A stretch of 64,000 nt of DNA from Prosapia bicincta (Eukaryota; Arthropoda; Insecta; Hemiptera; Cercopidae): the NCBI GenBank assembly GCA_036971475.1, contig JBAIZL010000006.1, positions 5,793,501 to 5,857,500 on the forward strand, read 5' to 3'. This document shows positions 30,276-42,352 of the stretch, piece by piece. The notes under the pieces are model-generated. The model had not been told where the DNA came from. It searched no databases and saw nothing but the letters and a program-made list of their open reading frames with translations. The position numbers and the translations under genes are program-made. How positions within the stretch are numbered: the first letter of the stretch is position 1; every line of letters begins with the position of its first letter.

Positions 30276-31248
30276 CCCTCATGTACGCGCGCCTTTTTAT
30301 CTAACGTAAGTAGGCGCGTTGTTGTATTTTATACAACATCTCGGTTTTCTACATTTTTCTTAACTTTCAATCGAGTTATTAAAAGTTTGGTCTTACCAAT
30401 GAAAAAATTACTTGTGAGTTGACCCCAGCAATGTTTATCAGAGCAAAAAATAATGCAACTGGCCATCTTCTTGTCTTCCGGGCAACGCTATATGTAGCAC
30501 AAAGCTGGTCATTACTATCAACTCCACCTTTCATTCTGTTGTACTGCAATATAATTTCTGGCTTATTTGTTTGTTCGTCAACATCATCTGAGTCGTGCAT
30601 AATTGAAATCAATATTACAGCTTTCTTTGTCGTATATGAGACCATGGTTCGATCATTCTGGAACCCAAACAAGGAAGTACCTGGCTGATTGGTTTTATTA
30701 GGCAGAACTTCTGGTGGAATTTCCCGTTTGTTCTTACGTAGAGTGCCAATCACCTTCCAATTCACTTTCTGAGTTATGATCACTTTTTTCAGCTTCACCG
30801 CCGCTCAGATCATCGTCACTTTCAATAAAATCAGCATTATCAATTTCTTCATCAGAAAGATCCTGTAAACTTTGTGGAATGTCTTCCAAATTTACTCTTA
30901 AAAACATGAAAATTTATAAAAATGGTGAACAAAACAAATAATTACACAATTCTTTAAAAAAATGTATATAAAAAACTTAAGTTCCATCGTGGAGAAAAAA
31001 AAAACTGCACCAAAAAAATTAAAACGTCAGAAGGCGCCTTGTTGTATTTTGTACAACAGTGATGACTGACCAGAACTGATCGAACACTGAGGCTATGTTG
31101 ACAGAATAAAGACATTGATGACAACTGATAAGAGTAGTGGGGGGACCAATAGTAGAATAGGAAGGTGATTTGAACAAATAACTACCAACAGGTTTCAACA
31201 AGAATCAAAATACTTTGTACTTTTTACAACAGCGCGCGTCCTTGAGGG
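30276..31248 (-). mobile_element. piggyBac-family deletion derivative
   Basis: The ends CCCTCATGTACGCGCGC (left) and GCGCGCGTCCTTGAGGG (right) are inverted repeats flanked by TTAA (30272-30275 and 31249-31252), the piggyBac target. A subterminal block around TTGTTGTATTTT.TACAAC occurs near both ends. At 973 bp, most of the transposase is deleted. Confidence 0.9.
30379..30900 (-). pseudogene. piggyBac transposase remnant (acidic N-terminal piece next to C-terminal piece)
   Basis: The minus strand from about 30900 to 30800 encodes an acidic stretch ([20 protein letters not shown]) typical of the N terminus of piggyBac transposases. From 30798 to 30379 it encodes the C-terminal catalytic region: [48 protein letters not shown] and [12 protein letters not shown]. 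The central catalytic core between them has been deleted, and a frame change separates the pieces. Non-functional. Confidence 0.85.
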
Positions 31249-31319
31249 TTAAAGCATAAAAATGCATTTACATTGTTAATACTTAAACTTATGTTAACAT
31301 ATGATATCTACAGAGGTAT

Positions 31320-31790
31320 TACTTATTTTTAATGAGTGGCCATTTTGGGAATTAATCCCATTGTCAACGTAGGCCATACCTGATAACTTTTTTAGATTGG
31401 AGCAGAGGAGTTAGAATAGGGATGTTACTCAAGCAATTGAAAACACAGCAGTGTATTTATAATTAATATACAAACAATTATTAACCCTTGCTACAAAATA
31501 GCTACATACCATCACTATTACATAATAAATAGTTATATAACAAGAAATAGCTAACATAGACATCATATTCACAGTTACCATCATAATGGTTTGTAATTAT
31601 ATTTGTTGATTCCATCTTCACGTGAGCTACTAGTTTTCACTAAACACTTGTAAATATTTACAAATTTGCCTATAGTAGCACTTATATTTGTTGAGGACGG
31701 TCGTTTCAGGAGAAGTGTCCCATTGTCAACTCAGACCGTAACTCGGATTTACTAAGAAAGTTTGTAAATATTTACAAGTGTTTAGTGGTT
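31320..31790 (-). repeat. PLE terminus copies with inverted flanks (family B)
   Basis: CACTTGTAAATATTTACAAAT at 31640 and its inverted counterpart at 31765 bracket a block matching both arms of the palindrome at 59628-59876. A more decayed copy of the inner block (GGGAATTAATCCCATTGTCA) lies at 31355-31375. The orientation of the inner block is minus. Confidence 0.7.
31692..31733 (-). ncRNA. Hammerhead-like fold, PLE family B
   Basis: Minus strand: helix I TGAG/CTCA, core TTGACAA, then T, helix II GGGA/TCCT around CACTTC, then GAAAC, a four-base loop GACC and GTC as the cleavage triplet. Positions 5, 6, 9 and 12-14 of a hammerhead are kept; positions 3 and 8 are U and A. Activity is unproven. 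Confidence 0.45.
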
Positions 31791-32620
31791 TGTAATTGTT
31801 TATTAATAATGGCTATAGTTGACAGAGTTTTAGGGGTTATCAAAGATCACATATTGAAACATCTACCCTCTTTGTACACAATGAGTAAGTACTATTATTC
31901 AAGAAGAGCAAGTGCCATATTAATATTTAATATATGTTCAAGTGTAAACTAGTAGCTCAAGTTGGAGCTGAAATTTATTAAAATGTGATTTGTTAAATTG
32001 TAACCCATATTGATTTCGAACAATCAGTTTAGTTATTTTGAGTTATTATTTTTTTCAGTAAACACTATCTCTCTGATGGCCCTTTTTTGTCTCAACATTA
32101 TTTAGAATTAGCATTAAACTTGTAAGAATTTTGAAAGGTAAAAACTGAAGTGTATTATCTTCAATATTTGATTTCCATTTACTAACTCATGTTCCACACA
32201 CTGACAACTAAAATGTAAATAATGTTTAACTTGAAAATACACACAAAAGAAGCTAGAGGATTTACTACCATCTTGAGCTAAAATTTCTCTAAAAGAACTC
32301 TGAGAGGTACATTCCATTTTCTGATTAAATAGTGAAAAAAACGACAGAGACTAAGAGAGCATAGTAGAAAATCCAATATACTTTTACCAAGTCAGGAAAC
32401 TAATATTTTAGTGTACCAATATTTATTTAAAATATCAATGTCTAAATACACTTGAATTACTTTTGTTTATGTACAGAATCACCTAAACCCGTACTACTCT
32501 ATACCGAGTATAGGTCGGTTTGTACCAAAACTAAATCCTAACACAACCAGAATTTAGCTCCAACTGATACATTTCTATTTTAATCAAAATATTAGGTTTT
32601 AGTATTTCACAATGTAGTTA
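31791..32620. other. No feature seen
   Basis: AT-rich sequence without recognisable coding or repeat structure. Confidence 0.5.
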
Positions 32621-32624
32621 CTTA

Positions 32625-34160
32625 CTAGCCAACACCCACCCTTGGCTGTTGAACCATTTGGTGACGTGCTGACCAGTATAGATGAACCAGTGGGTCATCA
32701 TCATCTCCGGAATGGTCGAGCGCATTGCATTTCATCAGAAGATCCGCATCCATCATATCATGTCCACAGAGAGGGTATTCCGGTGTTGGGAGCACACCGA
32801 TGCGATGTAGATGGGCGGCCAGGTAGTCGTGGCAGGTTTGCATTCTGAACTTGGTAACGCCTACAGCTCGTGGAAGTCTGTGGTGACTAGGTTTTCCCAT
32901 TTTCTTCCTGCTGATTGCTGTGTGACGTGCAGTTTGCGGGCGATAGTTGCATTGATGAGGGATTTTGTACTTTGTAACGAAGGCATGCAAATGGGTTGTG
33001 CCATGGATGTGCCTTTTTTGGCCAGAAAGTCTGCCCTCTCATTTCCATAGATACAACATGGCTTGGGATCCATTGCAAAGCTATAAGCCAACCCCCATTT
33101 GCCAGGTGTTCCAGGGCTTTTCCATTGTTCTTTTGCAGTCTGTATCTGTATTGCGCGATAAGTTTCGGATAGCCACTTGTGAATCGACGAAGAAAACTGC
33201 CTGTGTAGGGGCTAATTTGTTCAGTTCGGCTGCTGCTGCTATTTCTCCATTGTAGTTGGTCTGAGGAGTTCCCACTGCTAGGTATCCCTCAAAATTGCGA
33301 CTGTAGTAGGCAGCTCCGGTTGCACCTGTTTCCGGTATTGAAGATCCATCCATGTATATATGTAACCATTCTGGTTGTGGGTACTCTTCATTGATTGTAT
33401 GCAGGGCTGCTTGCCTCAGTTCTATGTCCAGGGATGCTGATTTCGACTGACTGTGGGTCTTCAATCTACAATCAGCTTTTGCTAAATTGTGGAAAAACTC
33501 GCGGTAATCTGTAAGCAGTGCTGGCTTCTCTAAGGCTATTCCATACTTCAAGGCCACCCTCTCATAGGACACCATTGGGTCCTATTTATTTGAGTCTTCA
33601 GTCGGGCCGTGGCTTGTCTGTAGTTTGTCCAATGAGTGTGTACTCCTCTGTGTCTCTGCCAGAATCAGAGTGCTATTTTCTCTCTATCACTTTCCATTGA
33701 ACTACACTTCGTTTGTGCCTATATTGCTGCAATGGGTGTGGATTTAGGTGCACCCATTATGATCCTTAATGCTGTGTTCTGCACGATGTCCAACTTACTG
33801 AGGGTGTTACAGTTGCTTGTGATGGTCACTTCACTTCCATAGTCAAGGACAGGTCTGATATGACTTATAGGTAGTTATTAGGACATCCTGACTGGCACCC
33901 CATGTTGTAGCTGTCAGTCTTTTTAATAATTTTGTTTATTTTGTTGCTTTTTCCGCACAATGTTCGACATGAGGACCCCATGTCAGACGTCTATCAAGTA
34001 CTACACCCAGATATTTGGAGAGATTACTTTCTTCCAACGAATCACTTTTGTAATGTTCAAATGTTTTCGCTTTCAATGTAAAGAACGCTTTCACAATGTT
34101 CTTTAAGCCACTCCTGTCCATTTGGACCAAAACAAAATCCATACAGCAGTACATTTTCTA
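32625..34160 (-). pseudogene. Decayed non-LTR retrotransposon ORF2 tail (RT thumb, RNase H, Cys/His finger)
   Basis: Read from 34154 down, the minus strand gives the end of an RT (NLSKYLGVVLDRRLTWGPHV), a stretch like LSKLDIVQNTALR in broken frames, then RNase H (HIYMDGSSIPETGATGAA, GEIAAAAELNKL, FFVDSQVAI). After a frameshift comes IPSH...GNERADFLAKKGT, and last a Cys/His finger (YPLCGHDMMDADLLMKC). This order is that of RNase H-bearing LINEs. It is clearly different from the intact LINE at 9927. The 5' part is missing and several frameshifts are present. Confidence 0.85.
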
Positions 34161-34240
34161 ATCTGACTGTAGTTAGTTTTACCACCTAAAGTCTGTTTGT
34201 GTCCTTATTTATAAACAAATAATTTACAAACTAGACTGAC

Positions 34241-34244
34241 CTAC
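34241..34244. repeat. 4-bp target duplication (left)
   Basis: CTAC precedes the left LTR and is repeated at 42927-42930, a length typical of Ty3/gypsy integration. Confidence 0.85.
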
Positions 34245-34805
34245 TGTAATGTGTCGAGCTATAGATTTTTATATAGACACTGGGAACTTCATTAGTGTGA
34301 TGGATAGGTCCGTGGTTCTTAATGACTAAACATGGCTTGCAGAAATAAATGTTATATATATTTTGACTTACGGTTCAGCATCTCCAGTACAGATATAACA
34401 CTACTAAGTTAACAAAACATGATACAAGTTCAACTAACTATCTAACAAAATCTGTCTTGACTCTCTGACTCTCTTCTTGAGGGCTCAACATGAGGTTTTA
34501 TATGGGTTCTCCCTCTTGTTCTTGTTTTACTCTTGGGTGTGAGTTTTGACAGTCCATGTGGACTCTAACTCTAACAGGATTGGTTGGAATTTATCTTATT
34601 ACTTTTAATTGGATGATCCTTCTCCAATCAGCTGTCTTCAGAGATCCTCTCTAAAGGTCATCACATGTCCACGTGAAGGATGTTTTGGTTAGATAAACAT
34701 TTTTAGTTGTGGCTGAATGTGGTTGATGAGGGTTCCTCAGGATATTGTTACAGGAAACTTGAGAAACTCTAATCTAACCACCAAGACAGATTATCTGGCA
34801 CTACA
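34245..34805 (-). repeat. 3' LTR of the errantivirus-like element
   Basis: This 561-bp LTR starts TGTAATGTGTC and ends GGCACTACA on the plus strand, so it is bounded by TG...CA. Compared with the right LTR I count two substitutions and a 13-bp block present once here and twice there. That near identity means the insertion is recent. Confidence 0.95.
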
Positions 34806-34825
34806 ACCACCCTCTCTTTTAAAAA
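34806..34825 (-). other. Polypurine tract
   Basis: On the minus strand a purine-rich stretch (AAAAGAGAGGGTGGT) directly precedes the 3' LTR, the expected plus-strand primer site. The region 34826-35398 between it and env is non-coding AT-rich sequence. Confidence 0.75.
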
Positions 34826-35398
34826 AGAAGGCTCAGGGAGTCTTTCTTTTCAAAAACATAAATTAAAAAAAAGTTTAAGAAATATTTTCTCAAAATCATT
34901 AAGTTTTCTGCAAAATTATTAAACTCTACACTCTAATCTTAAGTTTAAATCCAAATTTTAAAATAAAATTCTCTACATAATCAAACTGTGCTTTCTTAAG
35001 AAAACAATGAATATCTAGATAAAACAAAGACTATCTGAATTGGATATATTATAATAATAAATGATCGATTAAATAATGGCAATATTTAAAGATCTTCATT
35101 TTGTATAAAACTAAAGTTCAATATTCATAAAACAACTAATCTAAATGTTCTTTAAGTAATTGACAAATTCAAAAACTGTTCATTTACACAAAAAATATTT
35201 AAAGATCTATACTAAATTTATTGTAAATATATTTTAAAACAAAATCAAATTTTTAAATAACTAATGTCTATCTGAAGTAATTTAATTCAGACTACAAGTA
35301 CACCTTTTCTTTTTTCACTTGAAATTCTTTAAGTAAACAACACATATTTTCTCTAATATTCACAAACACTTTCACTAAATTGATGACGTAAGATGACC

Positions 35399-37340
35399 TT
35401 AAGCATATCTAGTTGTGGTTGGTACGTTGTCATCTGGTATTAGGTTGAATGCAGTAGGTATGGCAGCTATAACGGCTGGAGTCTCACGTTCAAGGCTAAG
35501 GGATGATTGAATGTTTTGTTTCGTAAAACGACATTGAAGTACACAGCTGACAGTTAAAAAACTAGTGATGACAATAACAATAATTATCACAGTGAGGTAG
35601 GTCAGAAATAAATTGTTTACTACTTGTGGTTTCCTTATCTCTATCTCTAACTTCCTCTGGAGTCTTTCTATACTTATGACATCAGCTCGTTCTGAGTTAT
35701 TATTTTTAATTTCTTCTAAATTTGAAATATTACTTTCATTATAGGAAGATTGATTTTTAAATAAGAATCGTTCTACTGAAGTTAGGATATCTGAAATTGT
35801 GGGGACAATGATATGGTTGAATTGTACTTTGAAATAAGTTTGTCCTTCAGAGTGAGGGGATATCTTGAAATATTTAGAATAGATATAACAATTCTGGGTA
35901 TTATAAATGATACCAGTTCCTTCTAAAGTTCGAGTAGAAGTATGAGGGGTAGATCTAAGAAGAATTTCATTGGGAAAAGTACATTGCCAAGTGGACATAA
36001 TAGAATGGGGCAAACTGAAGATCCAAAATTCACCTTTAGGACCTGGGTACAGAGTAGGCGTTGTGTAGTTTCGTAAGACGTCTCTCTGGCAGTACTGATG
36101 TGCCTTGCTGTCCTCTCCGGCAAACATTGCATGTGTGCAGCTGGCTCCTTCCGCCGCTGGAAATAGAGGTATATCTATCGAGCAAATTCCATAGACTTCG
36201 TCGTTGTAGTCTTTCAGCTGACTCTTTTCCAATAGAGCATACCACTGTCGGTCGTTGGATATGGCAAAATAGCTTGCTTCTCCACTTACAACTACAAACC
36301 GTGCTAGGTCATTGTCAAAATAAGGTAATGGTCTTACTCTAAACAATTCAAAATATTTGTTATCTGACTTAAGAGGTATTTCGATAATCAACCTTATGGC
36401 ATTTTTACTAGACATAGCATGAACTTTAACTATCTTATAATAACCATAAACTTTATCTAACTCTATATCTGTTATTAAAGACAAACCATTAGGTAAACGA
36501 GTTACAATTTCTTTTAAAATCATGTTTAATTTAGCTGGTTTTATTAACATAGAGCTTAAGTGACCAGTCGCAGTAACATCAAGAGCTTCCTGCAATTGTA
36601 CTAATTGTTTATCTACTAAGCTTAAAGTTAACTCTATTTCTCTAATTAAGGAAGAAATACGCGCTTGATATCGTAATTTTCTCTTCAATTGATTTATTTC
36701 ATTCCAAATAGTGAAATTTGTATTTTTGACTTCTAAAATTGTATCCTTTAACGTCTCTGCTATAGTTTTGATTGCCTTTGAGTTTCCTTCCACTTCATTA
36801 GTTAGTTTCTTCATGTAAGTAAGTTGTTCTTCTTCTACATATACTAGAGTAGTAGATTGTTCATCAAGACCATCTAATTGAGAACTTATACTTTGAAAAT
36901 CTCCGTCGTCCATTGTTCCAAACAGAAATTTAAATGCATTACTGACTCCGTTTATTAATCCTCGAGTTATTCTAGGTTTTGGCAACAGGAGCCTTAAATT
37001 AGTTATTTCATTACGAGTTACTTGTAAGCTAACTCGAAGTCGTGATATTTCATAGTATGGAAGTAAGTCACTTATTTCAGAAATATTCTTCTGTGACTCA
37101 AGATGAGTAAATAAAGACTCTATATTATACAATATTTCGTCATAATCTTCGGTACCTACAGATATTACTAGATTCCATGTATGTGTTGAAAAGATTACAT
37201 CCTTTTCTTTGACAAAAACTAAGCCTTTGTTAAGCTCACAGGTTTTATCTATTGGCTGATGAGAATAAGTGCAGTTTGGGGTAGCTTTACTGTAGTCAAT
37301 GAAGTTCACCAGGGAAAGGATGATGAGTATCTCTGAAATG
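35399..37340 (-). CDS. env: Envelope (F-type fusion glycoprotein) of the errantivirus-like element
   Basis: The frame is open from about 37340 to the stop at 35399, roughly 640 residues. It resembles the baculovirus-F-type envelope of insect errantiviruses. A hydrophobic signal-like segment lies at the start, and an R-x-x-R cleavage-like site at about residue 115 precedes a Gly/Phe-rich hydrophobic segment. Coiled-coil-prone stretches follow. A single strong membrane span near residue 580-600 comes before a short cytoplasmic tail. No ATG occurs before the cleavage-like site, and a good splice-acceptor sequence (TTTTCCATTTCAG) lies at the 5' edge. Expression from a spliced RNA, as in gypsy-type elements, is therefore likely. 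No internal stops are seen. Confidence 0.85.
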
Positions 37341-37359
37341 GAAAATAAAATAGAAGGAA

Positions 37360-40300
37360 TTAATTACTTCTACTACTTTGTGAACGAGGTCTTAAGTTAT
37401 AAGAATGAGGGGGAGGAGGGAATGGGTCTATAGGGGGGACTCTATCAGGTATCCATTCAGGGTCTTTGGGGTCAAGGAAAGTTTCATCTGGAAGTATATC
37501 TTCTTCCTCGTCCTCTTCTCCTGCTTCAATTTCCACGTCCTCGATTTCTTCAATGTGAAAAATAGGACCTGCTCCAACTAAATTATTTTCGCTATTAGAA
37601 TCTTCGTTATCAATTTCGATGTCTGTAAAGCTTGTGCTCCATTCATTGTTATCACATGGCGATAAAACTGGCTGTTTGTATCTGCGGTTTACAGTTTCCT
37701 GTTTATTTTTACTGGGTTTTAATCTATTTACATGAACAACGGTACTTTCCGTGTTACTAAATTTTATTCTATAATTTAGATTATTTAAAACCTTTTCAAT
37801 TTGATAGGGTCCTTTCCAATTCTTTGAAAATTTCTCAAGTGGTCCTTTCTTTATATTAGGGTCATATAAAAATACATAATCACCTTCGTTATAGGTAACC
37901 AACTTACTCTTCTTATCGTAATACAGTTTATTTTTATCTTTACTAGTTTCGGTGTTTCGTACAGCTGTCTTCCTTACTTGTTTTAATTTTTGTATTAACT
38001 CGCTTAATCCATTTTGAGTTTCTTCATTACTTTCTGTTTTTACTGATAGGTCATCTTCTGTTGGTAATCTCATTTCCTGCCCATACAAAAGCATATGCGG
38101 ACTATGGCCAGTAGCTGTCTGTCTTGCGCTACGGTAAGCCATTAAAGCATAAGGTACTATTTCGTCCCAATTTTTCCCATCTTTTGATACATAATGCGAT
38201 ATCATGTCGGCTAATGATTTATGAAGTCTTTCTAACAATCCATTACACTGAGGGTGATATGGGGTAGTTTGAATTTTCTTTATTCCCAATATAGTACACA
38301 CTGCCTTAAAGAAAGAAGAAACAAAATTTCGTCCTTGATCAATTAATAATCGTTTAGGAACTCCATGACGCGTAATAATTTTTAGTACAAACTCTTTAGC
38401 AATAATATCAGCAGTTTGATAAGGAATTGGAATTGCCTCACAGTATCTAGTTAAATGATCTATAAAAGTAAGTAGATATCTATTTCCATTCTTACTCACA
38501 GGTAGTGGTCCAACTATATCCAACGACACAAGTTCAAATGGTTCTAAAATTGGATCAAATTTTGCCATTGGGGCTCTCAATCTTTTACCTGGTTTTCTTT
38601 GATTACAAGAAATGCATTTACTTATATAATTTTCTACATCTTTACTCAATGTTGGCCAAAAATATCTTTCTTTAATTAAGCTAATGGTCCTTTTTATACC
38701 TTGGTGTCCAGAAAAAATCGTATCATGATGATGACTAATTATTTTGTTTACCATAATTCGAGGTATTACCAACCTAGTTTTTTCTTCTTCGATATTATAA
38801 AGTAACCCTTCATCGTCCAATTTATAATCATTTTTAGGATCTTTTCTTTTTGATTGGCAAAAATCATCTTTCAATTGTTCTGTAATAACTTCTTGTCTAG
38901 ATAAATAAGGTGTTACTATTGTATTTACACATCTACTTAATGCATCAGCATTTGTATGTTTCTTGCCTGGTTTATGAATGACGTCATAGTCAAATTCTGA
39001 CAGTCTAAGTGCCCACCTCGTTAGTCTGGAAGATGGATCTTTTAAACTTATCATCCATTTTAAAGCTGAATGATCAGTTATAACTGTGAATTTACGACCA
39101 TAGAGATAACATCTGAAATATTTTGTAGACCATACAAGACTAAGGAGTTCACGTTCTGTTGTTCCATAATTTCTTTCTGCTTTATTCAGTTGCCTGCTTG
39201 CGTAAGCAACAGGGTGTTCTTGCCCATTGTGAATTTGCGACAATATTGCTCCAATGGCAACAGATGACGCGTCCGTACTGAGAATGAATGGTTTCGAAAA
39301 GTCTGGGAACTTTAAAATTGGTTCATTACACAAGGAATTTGTTAAAGTTTGAAAAGCATCCTCTTGTTTTTTCTCCCATACAAATACATTAAGTCCTTTT
39401 TTGTGAGTTCTGTTAATGGCTTAGCTAATTCGGCGAAATTTTTGATAAAACGTCTGTAATACCCAACTAAACCTAAAAACGATCTTTTATCTTTTACATT
39501 AAGTGGTTTTGGATAATTCTTCACTGCTTGAATTTTCTTAGGATCTGGCAAAATTCCTTTGTCAGTAACAATGTGTCCTAAATATTCCACTTTGTTAACA
39601 GCGAATACGCACTTGGACAGCTGTGCATAGAGATTTGCGGTTTCCAGTTTTGATAAGACTTTACCTAATCTCTCAGCATGTTGTTCTATTGTTTTGCCAT
39701 ATATTATAATATCGTCAAGATAAAGTAAAGCTTCTTCTCCTTTAATTCCCATTAAAATATTATCCATAAGTCTCTGAAATGTCGCTGGCGCATTACATAA
39801 TCCAAAAGGCATGTTTTTAAATTCAAAATGTTGTCCTGGTAAACTAAATGCGGTTTTCTCGATATCTTTAGGGTGCATTTTTACTTGATGAAATCCACTA
39901 TATAAATCAATGGTCGTGAAATATGTACTATTATTCAAACAATCCAAGGTTTCTACAATATTTGGCAATGGATATGCATCTCCTCTAGTTATAGAATTCA
40001 ACGCTCTATAATCCACACAAAATCTATATTTAGGTGTTCCATCTGGACTCTTTTTATTTACGATAACAACAGGACTCGACCTGTTTAGTGCCCATTTTAG
40101 TGCTTCTGGTAATCTATAAGGATTTTTCTTTATAGGCGGATGTTCACCAGTATCAATCTTATGTTCTACATTTACACTACATCCTAATTGACCTTTGGGT
40201 TTTTCAAACAAATGGGCGTATCTACTTAACACTGGATACAAAATTTTTCGATCATTTTTACTCAAATGAGACAACTTCTCTATCATCTCTGTTTGTAAAC

Positions 40301-41190
40301 GTTCTCTTTTCAACTCTTTTGTTTTCACATAATTAACTTCGTGTTTCCCAACACAACTTTCATTCCTATCACAACAAACTAGTTTATAGTCTTCTGCTAG
40401 ACCTATAACACAATGTTTAGGAATCTCTAACGTCTCTCGACTAAAATTTATTACTTTTAATAACACTTCCGGAATTTCTTTTCCTACTCTACTAATTACT
40501 CTGGCTACTCTTGCGCCATGTATTTTCAATTCTTCCGGCTCAACGAGAACTATTTCGGGAACAACTTTTCTCTCTTTTTCTACTTCTAGGCGTCCCTTAA
40601 GAAGTACTTCCGACATAGGAGGTAAAGATTGCACCTTTGTGGTCATAACACGAAATGATGCTGGAGTGTTTGGCAAGATCACGGAATCATTACCGCTTGG
40701 TTTGGAATAGAGTTGATCAGGCTCAAAATTCTTTATTGGCGATTTCGATTTCACACTAGCCTCGCACGTAATTCCATCCTTTTCTCCTTTAACAAGATAA
40801 ACACTGTTATCTAAGAACAGTTTACCTGTAGCTAAATCCAATTTAGCTCCTGTGCGTCTTAAAAGATCCATTCCCAATATACCGTCATATAACATGTCTA
40901 TTGATGCTACTAAAAACTCATGGGAAAAGTCACACTTCCCCTCTAAATTTACTAAAACCCTTTGTTTGCCGTATACTCTTAACTCGTTTCCAGTTACACT
41001 TTTGGCTATAACATTATTCGGATAAATTTTACTACGACTTATGCCTTTCTTTATGATCGATATGGTTGCACCTGTATCCACTAAGAATTTACAAGGTTTT
41101 CTTCCTATAATTACATCTATAATAATGTGACCATCTACATTATTATGGACTAAACTAGTTACTACATGTGTCTTTACTCCCAGTTCGACA
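37360..41190 (-). pseudogene. pol: Pol of the errantivirus-like element (PR, RT, RNase H, integrase), one frameshift
   Basis: Protease comes first (LVDTGATIS), then RT (YLDDIIIYG), RNase H (LSTDASSVAIG, DALSR) and integrase. The integrase has an HHCC zinc region, a D,D,E core (SLDIVGPL, LIDQGRNF, NGLLERLH) and a GPY-type segment near the C terminus. The tail is acidic and proline-rich. Pol lies in the -1 frame relative to gag and its open frame extends upstream of the protease towards the gag stop. One break is visible: between RT and RNase H, around 39340-39395, the frame shifts by one base next to an A-run. If real, it inactivates pol; a sequencing error in the homopolymer is the alternative. 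Confidence 0.92.
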
Positions 41191-42121
41191 GGTTGGTGCT
41201 GTTTCCCGCCGAACCTTGCGCGTTTGGGTGGTTCTTTCGGCTACTACAATCTTTAGCTATGTGTCCAAACTTATGACAGTTGTAACATTCAATCCTTTTT
41301 CCATCGTAGGTCTTCTTTCCTGAATAATTAGGTTCCTTGAAACTATTTTTCTTTTGTACCTGGACTCTACAATTTCGCGATATGTGCCCATTTCGGTTAC
41401 ACTTAAAACATGTCACTTGCGTGAGAAAGACGTTCTTATGTGGGCTCTTTTCATAACCATTTAATGGTTTTCTAGCCTCAACTGCCGCTACTGTGACAGC
41501 TAATTGAATTGCCTCGGCCATGGTTGTAGGCATGCGGTATCTCACTTGCTGACCTACATTACCGAGTAAACCATTGGTATAAGCAGCTAACATTCTACGA
41601 TCCGCTTCTTCGCGAATTATTTTCTGCAATTCTGGATTGTCCACTTGCCTAATAGTTTTTGCACAAAGACGTTTACAGCGGTCTGCGAAAGCTTCAGGCG
41701 ATTCGTCTTTGAATTGGATAGCATTTTGAAGCGCAACATAATGGAATTGATCCAATTGCTTCACTCTAAACCGTTCAATAAAAGCATCTTCGAGTGTTTT
41801 AAATGTTACATCGGTATGTTGTAGCTCGGGGTTACTGTTTAGAAACAAGGCAGCTGATCCCTTTAATTTCAGTTTTAATAAAGATACTTTATCCTGTTCA
41901 TTCCAATTTCCTACCTGGGCTGCTCGCTCGATGTTATCAAAAAATTCACTAACTGGTATTGGTCCATCACCTCGCCATGCGTCTATTAAATTTGCGGTAG
42001 TTAGGTCTTTAATCCTAGTAGGGTTTACAACTAATTTTAACTGTTTGGCTTGAATTTTTAATTGTTCTTGTGTTTTCACAAGAGCCTGTCTAAGTTCCTG
42101 CACTTCTTGTGCCGATGCCAT
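41174..42121 (-). CDS. gag: Gag of the errantivirus-like element
   Basis: This 315-residue protein starts at an ATG. A helical N-terminal part (KTQEQLKIQAKQLK) is followed by a retrotransposon-gag (capsid-like) region from about residue 55 to 215. Two zinc knuckles come next: CFKCNRNGHISRNC and CYNCHKFGHIAKDC. It would form the particle and bind genomic RNA. The ORF is intact and ends just before the pol frame takes over. Confidence 0.93.
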   Translation of the reverse strand: MASAQEVQELRQALVKTQEQLKIQAKQLKLVVNPTRIKDLTTANLIDAWRGDGPIPVSEFFDNIERAAQVGNWNEQDKVSLLKLKLKGSAALFLNSNPELQHTDVTFKTLEDAFIERFRVKQLDQFHYVALQNAIQFKDESPEAFADRCKRLCAKTIRQVDNPELQKIIREEADRRMLAAYTNGLLGNVGQQVRYRMPTTMAEAIQLAVTVAAVEARKPLNGYEKSPHKNVFLTQVTCFKCNRNGHISRNCRVQVQKKNSFKEPNYSGKKTYDGKRIECYNCHKFGHIAKDCSSRKNHPNAQGSAGNSTNLSNWE

Positions 42122-42331
42122 TTTAAAAGTTTATTTTATATTTTAGATAATATTTATTTAATTACTTGGCTAAATTCAATAAGATTGATTATCATATACC
42201 TTTAATTACAACAATCAAAATTCCAAAATCAAAATTTCAAATTAATTACTTTGACCATTTACCATATTATGCCACAGACTTCCCAACACACAAATGAAGT
42301 AATGAAATCCGTAATTATTGCAACGGACATT

Positions 42332-42349
42332 ATCCCACCGCTGCCACCA
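42332..42349 (-). other. tRNA primer-binding site
   Basis: Three bases after the 5' LTR, the minus strand reads TGGTGGCAGCGGTGGGAT. It begins with TGG, complementary to a tRNA CCA end, and continues as an acceptor stem and T-arm complement. A leucine-type tRNA is my best guess; a search of tRNA 3' ends would settle it. Confidence 0.8.
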
Positions 42350-42352
42350 ATT

